64,000 nucleotides of DNA from Linyphia triangularis (taxonomy: Eukaryota > Arthropoda > Arachnida > Araneae > Linyphiidae): contig OZ021723.1 in assembly GCA_963978545.1 (NCBI GenBank), forward strand, positions 47,564,069 to 47,628,068. Direction: 5' to 3'. Within the stretch, counting starts at the first letter, position 1; each line of letters begins with the position of its first letter. Made by a program: the position numbers and the translations under genes. A model generated the notes under the pieces. The model searched no databases. It worked only from the letters and a program-made list of their open reading frames with translations, and was not told the DNA's origin. This document shows, piece by piece, positions 12,006 through 23,864 of the stretch.

Positions 12006-12266
12006 TCAACTCAGTGGCGCGACAGCCCGTGTGGACCAAGGCCTGCTGGGCCCAGCTCATCTTTCTTGACTGTGGCATTTGTGTGTCACATGGCAGATGT
12101 TCTGGTCAGATGGTCATTCTGAAGCCGAACCCCAGTGTTTAGTTCCCAAGCATGCATGGTCCTCCTCAGTTTATTTCTTTCATGTATAAACAGCTAAGTC
12201 AACCTTCCCCAGTCCGCGAATCAAACCATGGACCTGTGGCATGCAGTGCGGTGCGCTAACCACTAA
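12006..12266 (-). mobile_element. tRNA-derived SINE, second family, inside the hAT element
   Basis: Read on the minus strand it begins TAGTGGTTAGCGCACCGCAC (A-box-like) and continues to GGTTTGATTCGCGG (B-box-like, one change from GGTTCGATTC). It has a tRNA-unrelated body and ends at CGCGCCACTGAGTTGA, followed by a run of T on the minus strand. It is unlike the two SINEs at 8.1-8.7 kb, so two SINE families are present. Clear target duplications were not found. Its GC content stands out sharply from the AT-rich host element. Confidence 0.75.
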
Positions 12267-14292
12267 TTATAATTTACTTAATACTTCATATCATGACCAT
12301 TTTTTTCGTATAGCATATCGTATAACTATCGTTTTTAGTATATAGACCGAATATCCGGCCGGATATCCGGTGAAATCCGTTTCGGATATCAGTATCCGGT
12401 AGACATGGTACCCCGGATATCCGAAATCCGGTATGCGGCAAAACTCACATCCGTTCCATCCCTAAATTAAATTATTTCCAAATGGCATCCATCCATCTAA
12501 AGCTACGACAGGTAGCATAGAAAAACGTCCTCGATCCGGAAATACAAGAGTGGTTGTCTCTGACGAAGAAATTTTGGTCCATGCTCTTGCTTTCCCTCAG
12601 TCTAGTGTCAGGGACATTAGTGAAGTATGTGGATACTCAAAAGCCCATGTGTGGAGAGTCTTAAACCGACACGGTGCACATCCTTATCGCCCGTGATTGG
12701 TGCAAGAGTTTTTGCCCGGGGATGAAAATAGACGGTTTGATTTCTGCAATTTCATCATGAACAAACTAGAATTGGATTCATCATTTGTGAATAACATTCC
12801 ATTTTCTGATGAGTATACGTTTTCAAGAACTGGGGTAGTAAATAAGCAAAACACACACTTTTGGTCCCTGCAAAATCCTCATGTGATCCGACCAAACAAG
12901 TATCAAGTGCGATGGTCCATTTGTGTGGCATATGGAAGGGAGCGTTAGTAGGACCTTTCTTTTTTGCTGATACATTAATAGGTTAAAAAGTATGCGAACC
13001 TGTTACAGGGATCTTTATCTGATTTTCTGGATAACTTTGTCGTGTTAGCAGACCTTAAAATGATGTGGTTTCAACAGGATGGTGCTCCACCCCTTGTGGG
13101 GTGAGTTTCAAGACAACATTATCGGCTATGTAGGTCCGGTAGAATAGCCTCCTAGATTTCCAGATCTATATCCTTTAGAATTCTTTCTTTGGGGATTTTG
13201 GAAAAGCAAGATATATGAAAAAGAATCGACGAGTCTATTAGATATGCAGAATCGAATTTTATCCGCTGCCAGGTGTATTACGCCTTTAATGCTGAAAAAT
13301 ATTGAAGATGAATTTGAATGACGTGTGCGATTAGATATTTTAGTCGAAGGAAAACACTTCGAGCATATGTAATTAAGAAAGAGGTTATTTATCCTTTTCC
13401 CTTTGTTTATTTCTTTCACCTTTTATTTTTGTTTGTGTAATAAAAAGCGCTGCTTTCTGATTATGTTATTATTTAAAATTACTTAATTAAAATTGTTTAT
13501 AAGTTTGTTTGCTATTGCGTTGTATAATTTGTAACTTTTTTTTTTCAAAGCAGTTTCTAGTAAAAAATTATTATGTTTTAGGTGATGAACAACAACTTAT
13601 TTGCCATAGTCAAACCTAGTCTAGAAGCTCGTTGTTATTCCAATAAGACGATATTTCCTCATTTCAATTTATGTACGGGCCCCCCAAATAGTGTTAAAAC
13701 TTTAAACTCTAATAACACCGTTGCTATTGGTCTAAAAAATTTCAATTTTTTTTTTATTTGAAATGTTTTTTCATGGGCTACATTTTTCTAAATATGAGTT
13801 GGGGGAACTGGGGACCGTATAAAAATTTACAATCCGTAATTTTTATACCAACCCCTTTGCTAACTTAAAAACCATTCAGTAAAAATATTTTAACGATTTA
13901 AAACATTTCTTCAATTGGGACTATGCATCTAGGACCAACGGTGTCAAAAATAAAGGTCGGCCAGGTTATACGGGGACACGCTGTATGTACAGTAATTATC
14001 GTTTTTCTCGAAAACTATTTGACTTACTCTAAATCCGATGTCTAAAAATTTAGAGTATATTACTAGGAACATTAAAAAAAACAGGAAAAAATATTGAAAA
14101 ATGAAAAAGAAGATAAAATTTTAAATTTGATGAATCTTTTAAAAAATTTAAAATGTTGAAAATTTAGAGCACTATGTGAACTTTTTTTAATAAAATTTAG
14201 TTTTTATTTAGTAATACTTCCAATTATCTAAAAATTATAATTTTAAAGGCTTAAATAAAAGAAAAAGTTTAAAGGGTACGAAGTCCCCTTAA

Positions 14293-17200
14293 TCAGAAAC
14301 AAAAAAGATATTCAACTTATATTTACAAGTATTTAAGACGAAAAATACTCTTTACTTTTAAGTGTATTTAATAAAAATATTTTTCATTTTAAGTGCATTC
14401 AATCGAAGTTGATGCTTTTAAATTTTTTTTTTTACTTTTGGACATTTTTATTGCATGATAATAATTAAATTAAAAAATCTTTCTGAAAGATTATTTTATC
14501 CTTTATTTGTTCTATAATTTCTAAACCAAACATGTTATTTTTTTTTATTTTGTACACTGTTTGGACTATCTGTCAAAAAAAAAAAAAAAAAAAAAATCAC
14601 CTTTCTATAGAGACACCAAAAGAATTTTGTTTGTAAAAGAGTACTATGTGCTTGACCAATTAATGATAAAACGTCTAAAAATGACTGATCACGTCGCCTT
14701 TCTTCTTATTCCTTTTACTAAAAAGTGAAGTTTACTTTTGATTAATATGAAAGAGAATATTGATCACTTCTTCAAAATCATTTGAATGCCATCCATTAAT
14801 ATTATTCTCATTATGTTCCTTTAATATTTAGATAATAGTTCCATAGTCCTTTGTTCGATGCCAAATAATTTTCTTATAGATCGTTAAATAAGACTAGAAA
14901 TTCAGTATTTCCGATGAAGTATTTGCGAAAAATGCCTTTATACAAAAGCTCTCGAATACAAAAGTAATAAAACTTCCATATGCAAAAAAAATTATTGAAA
15001 ATGTATATTTGATGAACACCATGTCAATATGCTAATATAAAGTTTTTTTTCTACACTAGAACTTCCGTATAACAAACATGATTAATGTTCCACTTCCTAA
15101 TTTTTATGTTATTTTGAGAGGTTTTTCTTTAGTGAGGATCCTTTTTTTAGCTTTAAACTAAAACTGATAAATGATGTACCAATTTAAAGGCTAAGCCCTC
15201 CGCTTCAAACAAATAATTTATTTACAATTGCACATTGTGATATTAGTTGTTTGAAAATTGAAGTTACTAAAGTCAGAAGTAGCCATGTAAAAAAGTTGTG
15301 GTTGTATATAAACAGCAGTATAGGAAAAGAGAAAATCGTAATTTAAACCCTTTGAGTTCATCTAAGCAATTTGATTTATCTCAACAATAGAATACAATTC
15401 TTAGATTAACTTTTAAAAAAAGATATTCCTATAACCAATATTTAACGGTCAAGCTATATACGGGTCCTCTACTTTAATTTTAATGTATAATGTGTCATTA
15501 TCTACTTTTTCACTTATAGCCTATTAAAATACTTTTGTAATGTATTAGTAGGCGATAAATGTAATAAGCAGGTTAACAATGTAATAAGTTGCAAAATGTA
15601 ATAAGCAGGGGCAACATTAAATTTAAATAATTTTACATATTCAATAATATCGGTGTTTAGTTAGTTAACGTGTTCTTAATAAAATTAGATTGTTCTTTTG
15701 TTATGAAAGATTGCCAGATTAATATTTCAATACACATCACTTTCTTTAGCATGCTTAACTGAAGCCAAGATCATTCACAGCAGAATTAGGTTTTGCTATG
15801 AACATAATTTGATGGCATCTTCTTTGTAATTATAATAATTAGAGAAGAGTAATTTAGCATAATGAAGCATTTTCAAAAGAGACCGTTTAAAGCAGTCTCG
15901 AATGCTGTTATGCAATGAACCGCCTCCCCTCCCCATCCTATTTGCTAATCAACGAGTCTAACTAATAACCATTATTGTTTAACTTAGGGAGAGTGGATAG
16001 CTTCAATTTAATGCAAATTTATTTTATGGCCTTCCCAAATTATATTTCGACACTTTTCCAGTGTCTTATACTAATATATACTTTAGTTTAGTCATTGACT
16101 TTCAAGACAGCTTTTATTCATTATGCATAATTATTTTAAGCAAGTGGAATTATCTGGTTTGAGACTAATTTGTTATTATACTTTTAAAATGTCATTATGA
16201 TAGTCATAATTTTAAAGTCAAAATAGAGAGGTTTTTTTTTATATCACTTAATTGTTTAATGCATCCACAATTTAACCTCATAAAACAGGGTACGTGGTAT
16301 AGCTTTTCCATTTACTAAATATCACTGTTAATGTTAGAAAGTAAAAATTTTCTTCTTTTACTCAGGCAGAAGACGAAATTTAAAAGTAAATGTCTCACAT
16401 CTGTGTGTAGTTGATGTACTAGATAATTTAGTCCTTTTCCCACAACCGTCGTGTCTACATATTTCTAGAAGCAGTGGCCAAAAAGCTTGCAAAAAAGAAA
16501 AAAATTCTATTCCTTATAATATGTGAAGTATATCGTAAAAAGTGTTTACAAAACGTTTTTTTGTATTAAATTAGATTTTCTCCTATCAAATTGTATAATA
16601 TATACTATTCTAAGTTCGTAGAAATATTTTACAAGTTTTCCTACCTAATTCATATTTTACAATTACTCTAAAAATTGTATTGCTTACATAAGTAGCTAAT
16701 AACGTAAACATTATCTTTACCTTTAACATAAGGAAATAAGTTTGGAATGAATAAATTAACTTTTGTAGACTTTTGGAAGTATCAATCTCAAATTTACATA
16801 CTCACTTAAAGTTTGAAAAGTATCGATGTTTTACTTTTATTTTTAAAGTCTATTAAACAAAAATTTGTTAAAAATATTTTTGTTTAATGAAAACTGTTTA
16901 TAAATTATGTGGTAATTTGTGTCTTTATAATAAATAAGCAAACAGTATAAAGTAAATATGATAAACAAAAAAGAAAGATAAATTACGTCGCATCAAATAA
17001 GTAAAATGGAAAAATCAAAGAAAAAGGTAAACAGACAAATAAGGGTTGGTAGCATAACTTTAACTTAATTTTTACACTAGGTATATTTTTTCTTGAAGAA
17101 ACATTTATTACTTAGAGAAATAATCTTTTATAAAGAAACATTTATTGCTTGGAGAATTTTTTTGGTTTATAAAGAAACATAAAAGAAGAATGTTTCTTTA

Positions 17201-17705
17201 TTTTGGCGTAGTTGGTGGACTAATTCCAGTATCGGTTTTCTGAGGACTAATTTTATCTCCTGAAAAGAACCTCCAAGAAGTAAGGATTTTCTTCTGATTT
17301 GTCTTCAAATCTGTTTTAGCCTGCTAAGATTAAACAAGTCTACCGAATTAAATTGCAGTGGCAAACTGTTATCTTCCACTGGGAAATAGTGCCATGTCTT
17401 GGAGTATTATGTGTATCGGAGAAGTATTGTAGGAATTCTGTCAAATATGTTCAGAGGAATTCATAGTATAGTCTGTAACTTAGAAGAAAAAGGGTCGATG
17501 TTTGAAATTTTTTTATTATTTCCCAATATTTGGAGATATTTGGAATAAGAGATATAAAAAGATAGTACAATAAAACTGTGCACCTTTTTGTTGTCGTTTG
17601 ATCTGTTAAAAATTAAAAGTGATATTTTTTTTATATTTCTGCAACAATTAGTAAAATGAAACATATGTGTGGTCTTATATATCATGGTAAATTCGTATAA
17701 ATCTA
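14293..17705. other. AT-rich gene-free stretch
   Basis: No coding region or element end was recognised apart from the short repeat at 17096-17185. A 20-A run lies at about 14577-14596. Short open frames are composition-driven. Confidence 0.55.
17096..17185 (+). repeat. Short tandem repeat, period 37-39 bp, about 2.5 copies
   Basis: Units start AAGAAACATTTATTACTTAG (17096), AAGAAACATTTATTGCTTGG (17133) and AAGAAACATAAAAG (17172). An inverted fragment, ATGTTTCTTTATTTT, follows near 17190. Confidence 0.75.
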
Positions 17706-19130
17706 CAGTGGTGGAAATTCAATTAAGAACATGTATTTTTTTGCGATAATTTCTTTATTATTTGTTTAAACTTATAAAACTTTTAAATAATATTCATGCT
17801 AAGAATAATGCATGATATGCACATAACAAATTTGATAAATTTTAATTAACAAAAAAATTATTAAATATTTTAATTTTGCGATATGGAAATTGAATGAAGA
17901 ATATTTGTTAGTTTTATAAGTAAAATGTCGATACTATTCATTAATTAAAAAATTAAACAACAGATGGCTGTGCTAACATGCTCTGTATATGGAAAAAAAA
18001 ATCATCATCTCTTTGCAGTAAGCAATCAGTTTGAGTCAGACAGTGTTCATGATGTGTAACAAGATCACTGTTGTCGAATTGATACGTACTTGAATTGCGT
18101 TAAATCTATTACGGACATCAGTAAACTTATAAAAAGATCAAGAGTGTTACATACAAGTGCAAGGAAGATTCTAGTAATTATGGAAAACACTTCAGTAGAA
18201 AAGGGAATCCGCGTTTAACCGTGTGAGATCAAAGAAGGATAATACAACTTGCTTCAAAAAGTGGGCGTAGCTCAAATCAGATTGTAACAGATTTATCCCT
18301 TCCTGTTGCCTCAAGAAGAGTCCGACAGATTTTACAATCATCAGAAAACTTTAAATGGTCAAAGATGAAATCTGCTTCATAAGGCTATGCGACTGCAATA
18401 CTGTAATAAGTATATGGAAATGGGGGACAAGTGAAAAAAGTAATATTTTCTGATGAAACAGAAATTCAATTTAGATGGCCCAGATGGTTTGCATTATTAT
18501 TGGAGGGATTTACGTAAAGAACCCAAATCAACATTCAGTAGAAACTTTGGCGGCGGAAGTTTGGTGGTTTGGGCATCGATTTCATATGATGGAAAGAGTG
18601 AAATTGTTTTCTTAAAAGATTAACATAACTCATTATACAAGCGAGAATTCACACCTGAAATGAGTTGAAACGCTGGTTTGAAGAACAGAATATTGGCATC
18701 TTAGATCACTCGCCTAATAGCCAGGATTCAAATCCTGTAGGAAATGTTTGGGGACTGTTAGTTCGTTTGATTTATGACAATTGCCGACAGAACAATTCGG
18801 TTGCAGAATTGAAGTCTTCAATTAAAGAAAAGTGAGAACTAATTGATCAAAAGTATATTCAGAAACCTGTTTTGTCGATGAAAGATAGAATCAAGCAAAT
18901 TTTGATGGAAAAAGGTGGTTTTACTGACTGTTAAATGTTTTTGTTCTTAATTCAATTTCCATATCTAAAAATTAAAATATTAAATTATTTTTTGCTAATT
19001 AAAATGTTTCAAATTTATTACGTGCATATCATGTATTGTGCTTAGCATGAATACTGTTTAATGATTAAATAAGGTTGAATACATAATAAAGAAATTATCG
19101 CTAAAAAACTGCTGTTCTTAATTGAATTTG
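17706..19130 (+). mobile_element. Tc3-like element with IR/DR-type inverted repeats
   Basis: The left end CAGTGGTGGAAATTC starts at 17706 after TA. About 220 bp of the left end (17706-17925) is repeated in inverted orientation at about 18922-19130. The outermost 8-9 bp, CAGTGGTGG, are missing on the right, so the right tip is lost. Each inverted repeat holds two copies of a GGAAATT(C/G)AAT(T/G)AAGAA motif, an outer one and an inner one about 175 bp apart: outer 17713, inner 17886, and mirrored at about 18942 and 19114. That double arrangement is known as IR/DR from the Tc1/mariner superfamily, for example Sleeping Beauty. A decayed Tc3-like transposase lies between. Confidence 0.85.
18060..18933 (+). 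pseudogene. Tc3-like transposase, decayed and internally deleted
   Basis: Pieces in several frames follow the family order. The DNA-binding part has QRRIIQLASKSGRSSNQIV, then LSLPVASRRVRQILQS. The first catalytic acid sits in VIFSDETEIQF, followed (in another frame) by FNLDGPDGLHYYWRDLRKEP and NFGGGSLVVWASISYDGKS. The segment that should hold the second catalytic Asp is deleted. The third region reads SQDSNPVGNVWGLL, a mutated form of the usual SPDLNPIENxW. It ends MEKGGFTDC, then stop at 18931. Several stops and frameshifts are present. The family is assigned by motif recall. Confidence 0.82.
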
Positions 19131-19149
19131 TTTGTGTTTTTAATCCTAC

Positions 19150-19819
19150 TGGAAGAGCTTCCGCTCTCGTTTGTGGTTTAATAATAGTACGGGTAAAATA
19201 GTACCAAAAACCATCAGGAAAACCAAAAAAATTGGTCCGTTGATAAAAATTGGCAAAAACGTTCCGTTTGTCATGAAAATGAATAATCAAAAGAGTGCAT
19301 AAAAATATCTAGTGAAGAAGGATGTTTCTTAACTGAAAACTTAAATGTAACTGAAAAACTAATTTTGAACCAGTTTAGGCATGGGACACATGTTTTTAGA
19401 GTATTTCTTAATGCTGAATCTAATGGAAAAAAAACAAGACGATGTAAGTATTCTAAAAAAAATTACAGTCCTTTTTATGAACGAAAACACATGTAAAAAC
19501 CGAGGAAAGTTAAAATAGAAATAAAAATTTGGTCCGTTCATGAAACTTGGTAAAAACGTTTTATCTGTCATGAGAATAAAGAAACAAAAGAGAGTCCATA
19601 AAGATATCGAGCATAGAAGGGTGTCTTATGAGAAGGGAGAGGGGGGGGGGGGGTGAGGGGAGTTTTATGAACTGAACTTATAATCCAGGCATGTGGCACA
19701 TGTGTGTGGAGTATTTTTTGACGCTGAAGCGAACCTCCTTCATTTTCATTACAAATGAAACGTTTTTAACAAATTTCATGAGCTGAACAATTTTTTTAAA
19801 TTGATCTATTTTACCTGTA
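19150..19819. repeat. Degenerate duplicated and fold-back repeat
   Basis: Two direct units lie about 297-310 bp apart. One has TTGGTCCGTT at 19232 and GGCATGGGACACATG at 19378; the other has the same landmarks at 19529 and 19688 (GGCATGTGGCACATG). A third, inverted fragment at 19741-19819 carries the complement of AAACGTTTCATTTGTAATG, matching AAACGTTCCGTTTGTCATG in unit 1. Unit 2 holds a 14-G run near 19638-19652. The arrangement could be a fold-back element or the remains of one longer inverted-repeat element. No protein is encoded. Confidence 0.65.
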
Positions 19820-22439
19820 CTATAATGTACCCTTAAAATAGCAAAGTTTATGACTCATTTTTCCTTTTAATTCTTTCTTCATTTAATATTTTTGACATTT
19901 TATTTGTATTTAATTTGGGAAGTTAAGTTTTCGAAACTTATCTATGTTATTTATTTTATAAATTGCTAATAAAAACGAAATTTTCATAAAGATAACCAAA
20001 ATGGGATGGGGGGGGGGAGAGTATATAAGATAGATATTTTCTAGAAAAATGTGAGGATCTTAGGAATAATACGTTTAATCTTAATTCAGACTAAAATTTT
20101 GAGTGTTATGGTAGTATTGAAACAAAATATCTGGCTAAAAGAGGATAGTTTCAAATTTGACCTTTCGTATATCTAATATATGTGAAGATAATTTGGTTTC
20201 AATATCTACATTTCTAATTAAATCAATTTATTCTAAGTTTAAAATCACTTAATCAGAAAGGAAAACGAAAAGAGACAACTGCATTATATTTATAAACAGA
20301 TATGTATTTTTCTTTGAACTAAATCAAATATAAGTAAAAGAATTAAAAAAAGAAAACTGTAACTGAACAATTGAAAAATGTGATCTATGTTCAAAAAGTT
20401 GCCTACCACCACCTGAATTTCTAATAAATGTCAGGGTTGTTCAAAATTTTTAATCTACATATAAAAATTGTTTTATGTTGTTTCCTAAGACTCACATAGG
20501 CTAGTGGCCATATTTGTCGGTTTTTAAGTTTCTGAAAACTTTTGCGGTCCATGCACGATCCATAAATGACTTTAAGAAACCATGTAATTGAAAAACATTA
20601 AAAGAATAAATAGTGTGCAACATTTCTTCTACTAAATGGCTTCACAGCAAAAGCTAAACTTATCATATTAAAAATACGACAGCCTGGAAAGCCGAACAAA
20701 CACACATATTTTCTCGTCCACAAGAAAGACTATTCAAAAAATTTCTCTCGGTGCTGCACTATAGGTTTCATTAACTTTGCTTAGATAGTACAGTCATTTT
20801 CTTAGAAAAAGTTCAGTTTAACGTTGAAACCGTTGTATGACCAAAATTCCAAAGTCAAAGTACTTTTTTCTGCAATTTAAACCAAATGCTACTTATTAAA
20901 ATAGTGTTAATAATATAGAGTATAATTAAAAGTTAAAATATTAAGCTATATTCCAAACATTCCGCCCATATTTATAGCGGTCAATGCTTTTACAATCCCC
21001 CCCCCCCTTATAATTCAGTTCATAGTAATTTACTTAATATCTTAGATTAATATCAAATAAGCATGCTCTTATTACAAAAATCTGATGGCACCTTGAGTTC
21101 TTTTATTGGTTAGCTGCTATCTTTTCTATTTTTTATAATAGTTGGTGAAAGGCGACCATGTCTTATTACTGACAGCATAAGCTACTTCGCTTACTCTTTA
21201 CCGTAATCTTACGGAAATACGATACCCATGTCAGAAAATAATTTTCTTTTTTATGTCATGTTTCTGTTTGGATGGGAGATGCAATAACTGGGCTTTTACG
21301 AGAACAAGTTGTCTTCGATGTCACATTGGTACAGGGAGCTAACATATTGCTAGAAGGGCAAATGAATTCCTTGCGGTCTTTTCAGTTTCTCATATCGCTA
21401 TGTATAAAGAATTTTAAAAATAAAATAGTAAGACTATGTATATTTAACTTGATTTATCTGATTTACTATATTGTGTGTGGATACATTAATTTTAAAGGGT
21501 TGGAAAATAATAAGCGAAAATATATTTTATGTTAAAAATAGTAAAAAAATAAGGTTTAACAGGTTAATCTTATGTCTTAATTAGTTCTACCTACATTTTG
21601 AATCACCTGTTAAATTAATATCAAATCGGTCATGCTGATGAAAATATATATAGAAATCCAGTAGGGAGTAGTATATTGTATTTGTATGGAGTGTATGTTC
21701 TAATGTTGCATTTGTATAGTATATTCGTAAAACCTTAAAAGAATTTTAACTAATTATATTTACAAATTTTTCTATAAAATATTCTTTTAGTATAAGAATA
21801 ACTGTTCGGTACTTTTGAAACAAAAGCCCCATTTCTCCAGAATTCATTGCAAGCTGCGTATCTTAATTACAATTTTTATATTTTGACTTTCTGGTTATTA
21901 TGTCAAAGAATGCTAGTATCTTTTTTTTGCATCAATGTTACATTTGTTGCAAGTCTGTATGTACTTTTATTGCTTTATGCTTACTTATACCCCCCCTCCC
22001 CCCCCCATTTTTTTGTGAGCTATTGGAAAGAGTTGCGTATATCATTGAACTTTATAAACAAAGGAGTTGTGAAGTCATATCTGAAAAATACTGACAGTGA
22101 TACACTTTGCTAGTACAGTTCACGAATATTTTGAAAAAAAAAAAAGAAAGAAAAAAAAAATCTTCGATAGCATTTGTGATATTTAAAACCTGAATTCTGT
22201 TCAATGAGTTTTTCGTTTGATTAATTTATTTAAATCATGTGAATAACGAAAATAATTTAATTTAACTGGCAATTTTTTGTCCGTCACCGATTTAATAAGA
22301 ATAGTAAACCTATTAAACTACACATTTTTTATCAAAGTAATCATTTTATCAATGTTAAATAAGTATTTATATTAATTTATAGTAAATCCCATTAAATGCT
22401 GGAATTCAATATAAAATTGTATGTAATATAATTATTTAA

Positions 22440-22770
22440 TATGATTACTTACGTTAAGTGGTAGCAATTGGGCATCTAAAATTCTATGGTAAGTGTAAGA
22501 AAATGCGATAAACAACAAACTTCTTGCCTCAATACTCAATTCATGAGGAAAAAAAAAGTTTTCAATAAAGTTGATCTTCCTCCAAAAGGCAGCCATGTGT
22601 TCCTGAAACGTGTTTCGGCTGCGACGTTTCCATGCGTTGTCATGGTGGAATCCCATAGAGCCTTCCCTCCACGTAATGTGTAGCGAGACAGCCAGATCAG
22701 CGATTTTCCGACTTCGGCTGCCCTTGAGAATTTCTCCTTCAAAATAATCTCTAGATGGAATTTTTGCAAG
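22440..22770. other. GC-richer island of unknown nature
   Basis: About 330 bp stand out from the AT-rich surroundings, with overlapping open frames on both strands (22486-22683 plus; 22432-22656 and 22536-22769 minus). A GTTTCGGCTGCGACGTTTCC segment lies near 22613. The translations match no protein I know. It could be an old repeat, an exon or a conserved regulatory block. Confidence 0.3.
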
Positions 22771-23864
22771 ATAATGGTATTATCTGAAGGCTAGAGAGTT
22801 ATTTTATTAGTTTGAAGTACTATTTTGTTTTGAAAATAAATTTGAATACTTTAAGCTCATTATTTGAAAAATAGTGTTTTTGTACGTGAAACTTCATTTA
22901 AACAGTGATAATTGAACTTTAATATAATCTTTTTGAAAAATGATTTGAGAATTAAAATCTGCATTAACTATTAAATCTTTTGGATCTCAGTCCAATTGAT
23001 TGGAAAAGAAAATGAATTTTGTTAGATTTTTAAATGCAAAAGTTTTTAGAAAAATTGCAATTTTTTCTACTTTCAATGTTAAAAAAATTCTTTTAAAAAC
23101 GCTACATATTCTAGAAAGTAGATGGAGCTTCATAACATTAAGAATGATATTATGAACAATTTCCAACCATAATTTCTTTTCTTAGCACCATAAAACTCAA
23201 GTAATCACTGTTCAAAAATATGCTAATTATACCGAGTTAAATGTTAATTAGATAATTAATTTCTGAATAAAATGTAAATTTTATTCATTTAAATATGTAC
23301 TAATTATGTACTTTTAAGTGCAAAAAATTACGATTTTTAAAATGATAAATTAAAAAAAAAGCTCAAGCATGATTGTACATAATTGAAGAAAGTGTGAGCT
23401 TGGTTGGTGGGAGGTAGGAAAGTCGCATGTTTCCGGCTGCACTAACAATTTCGACCACGGGCCGCCACTGGATCAATGATGTTCCCATATTGGTTAAATA
23501 TCACGTATTGGCGCTATTAAAACTTTGAGATAAAAAAGTTTATCTCGTCATGTCTTCTTACTATTTTCTCGGGATTAAAAAAGGTAACCTTTGCAGAAAT
23601 TTAAAAAAGATGACAAATTTCAGTAAATCGAAGTTTAACAAAAATATCACTATCAAATACCCAGTATTCAAATGAATTAGTAAAAAACTTGAAAACCCAA
23701 AAAGGTGGTGTAAAAATACATTAATACAGCGAAATAATACTCGGTTCATAAAGATAAATTTATTTTACAAAAGACAGAGCTAACCGGAAATAATTTATTT
23801 TGAAGTCGTTATTCTCCTCCCTTTTACAATAGAAAAAATATTTGAAATTTTTTCCCTAGAGAAA

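Larger units (their letters stand above)
10614..12464 (+). mobile_element. hAT element with ATCCG-rich subterminal repeats and 8-bp target duplication
   Basis: A perfect 8-bp duplication AATTAAAT lies at 10606-10613 and 12465-12472, as expected for hAT. The termini are TAGGAATGGAACGGAT and, inverted, TAGGGATGGAACGGAT. About 120 bp at each end is packed with CGGATATCCGG-like palindromes in both orientations, probable transposase-binding sites. The interior retains one exon of a BED-finger protein (11437-11781) and a SINE (12006-12266). No hAT catalytic domain is visible, so this is a deleted derivative. Removing it restores the reading frame of the mariner transposase exactly, which confirms both boundaries. 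Confidence 0.93.
10530..13372 (+). pseudogene. Mariner-type transposase, split by a hAT insertion
   Basis: The start ATG at 10530 opens MYTAEQYAEMLFLYG, a typical N-terminal helix-turn-helix region. The frame runs to the hAT target site (10606-10613) and resumes after 12464 with FPNGIHPSKATTGS, a KRPRSG linker and a second helix-turn-helix around SVRDISEVCGYSKAHVWRVL. The catalytic core follows: the first acid in FSDEYTFSRTG, the second in MWFQQDGAPP (Asp codon 13078-13080) and the third in FPDLYPLEFFLWG (Asp codon 13163-13165). Only about 27 codons separate the last two, against the usual 34 to 41, so 12 or so codons were lost there. The C-terminus reads GKHFEHM, then stop. In-frame stops (for example in the N-terminal part, and after HPYRP) and the hAT insertion make it dead. 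Confidence 0.88.
9593..13983 (+). mobile_element. Mariner-like element with long inverted termini, carrying nested insertions
   Basis: It starts CAGCGTGTCCCCGTATAACC at 9593, directly after TA (9591-9592), and ends with the complement at 13983, directly before TA (13984-13985). TA duplication is the hallmark of the IS630-Tc1-mariner superfamily. The inverted repeats extend about 255 bp (9593-9850 and 13727-13983) with few differences, unusually long for mariners. The interior encodes a mariner-type transposase (10530-13372) that is split by a hAT element, and a small CAGGG-type element sits at 10160-10339. It is inserted in the TTAA element. Confidence 0.9.
6412..14292 (-). mobile_element. 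TTAA-flanked DNA transposon, copy 2, expanded by nested insertions
   Basis: TTAA at 6412-6415 and 14289-14292 bound the element, with ends GGGGATTTGGTACCCC on the left and GGTACGAAGTCCCC on the right. Its own sequence survives in three pieces: 6416-6452, about 9242-9592 and 13986-14288. Together these correspond to the 743-bp copy at 394-1144 on the opposite strand. The gaps are filled by a TAGGGTGGATCG element sitting in an AT microsatellite (6519-9218) and by a mariner-like element inserted at TA (9593-13983). The order of events is clear: this element landed first, the others later. Confidence 0.8.
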
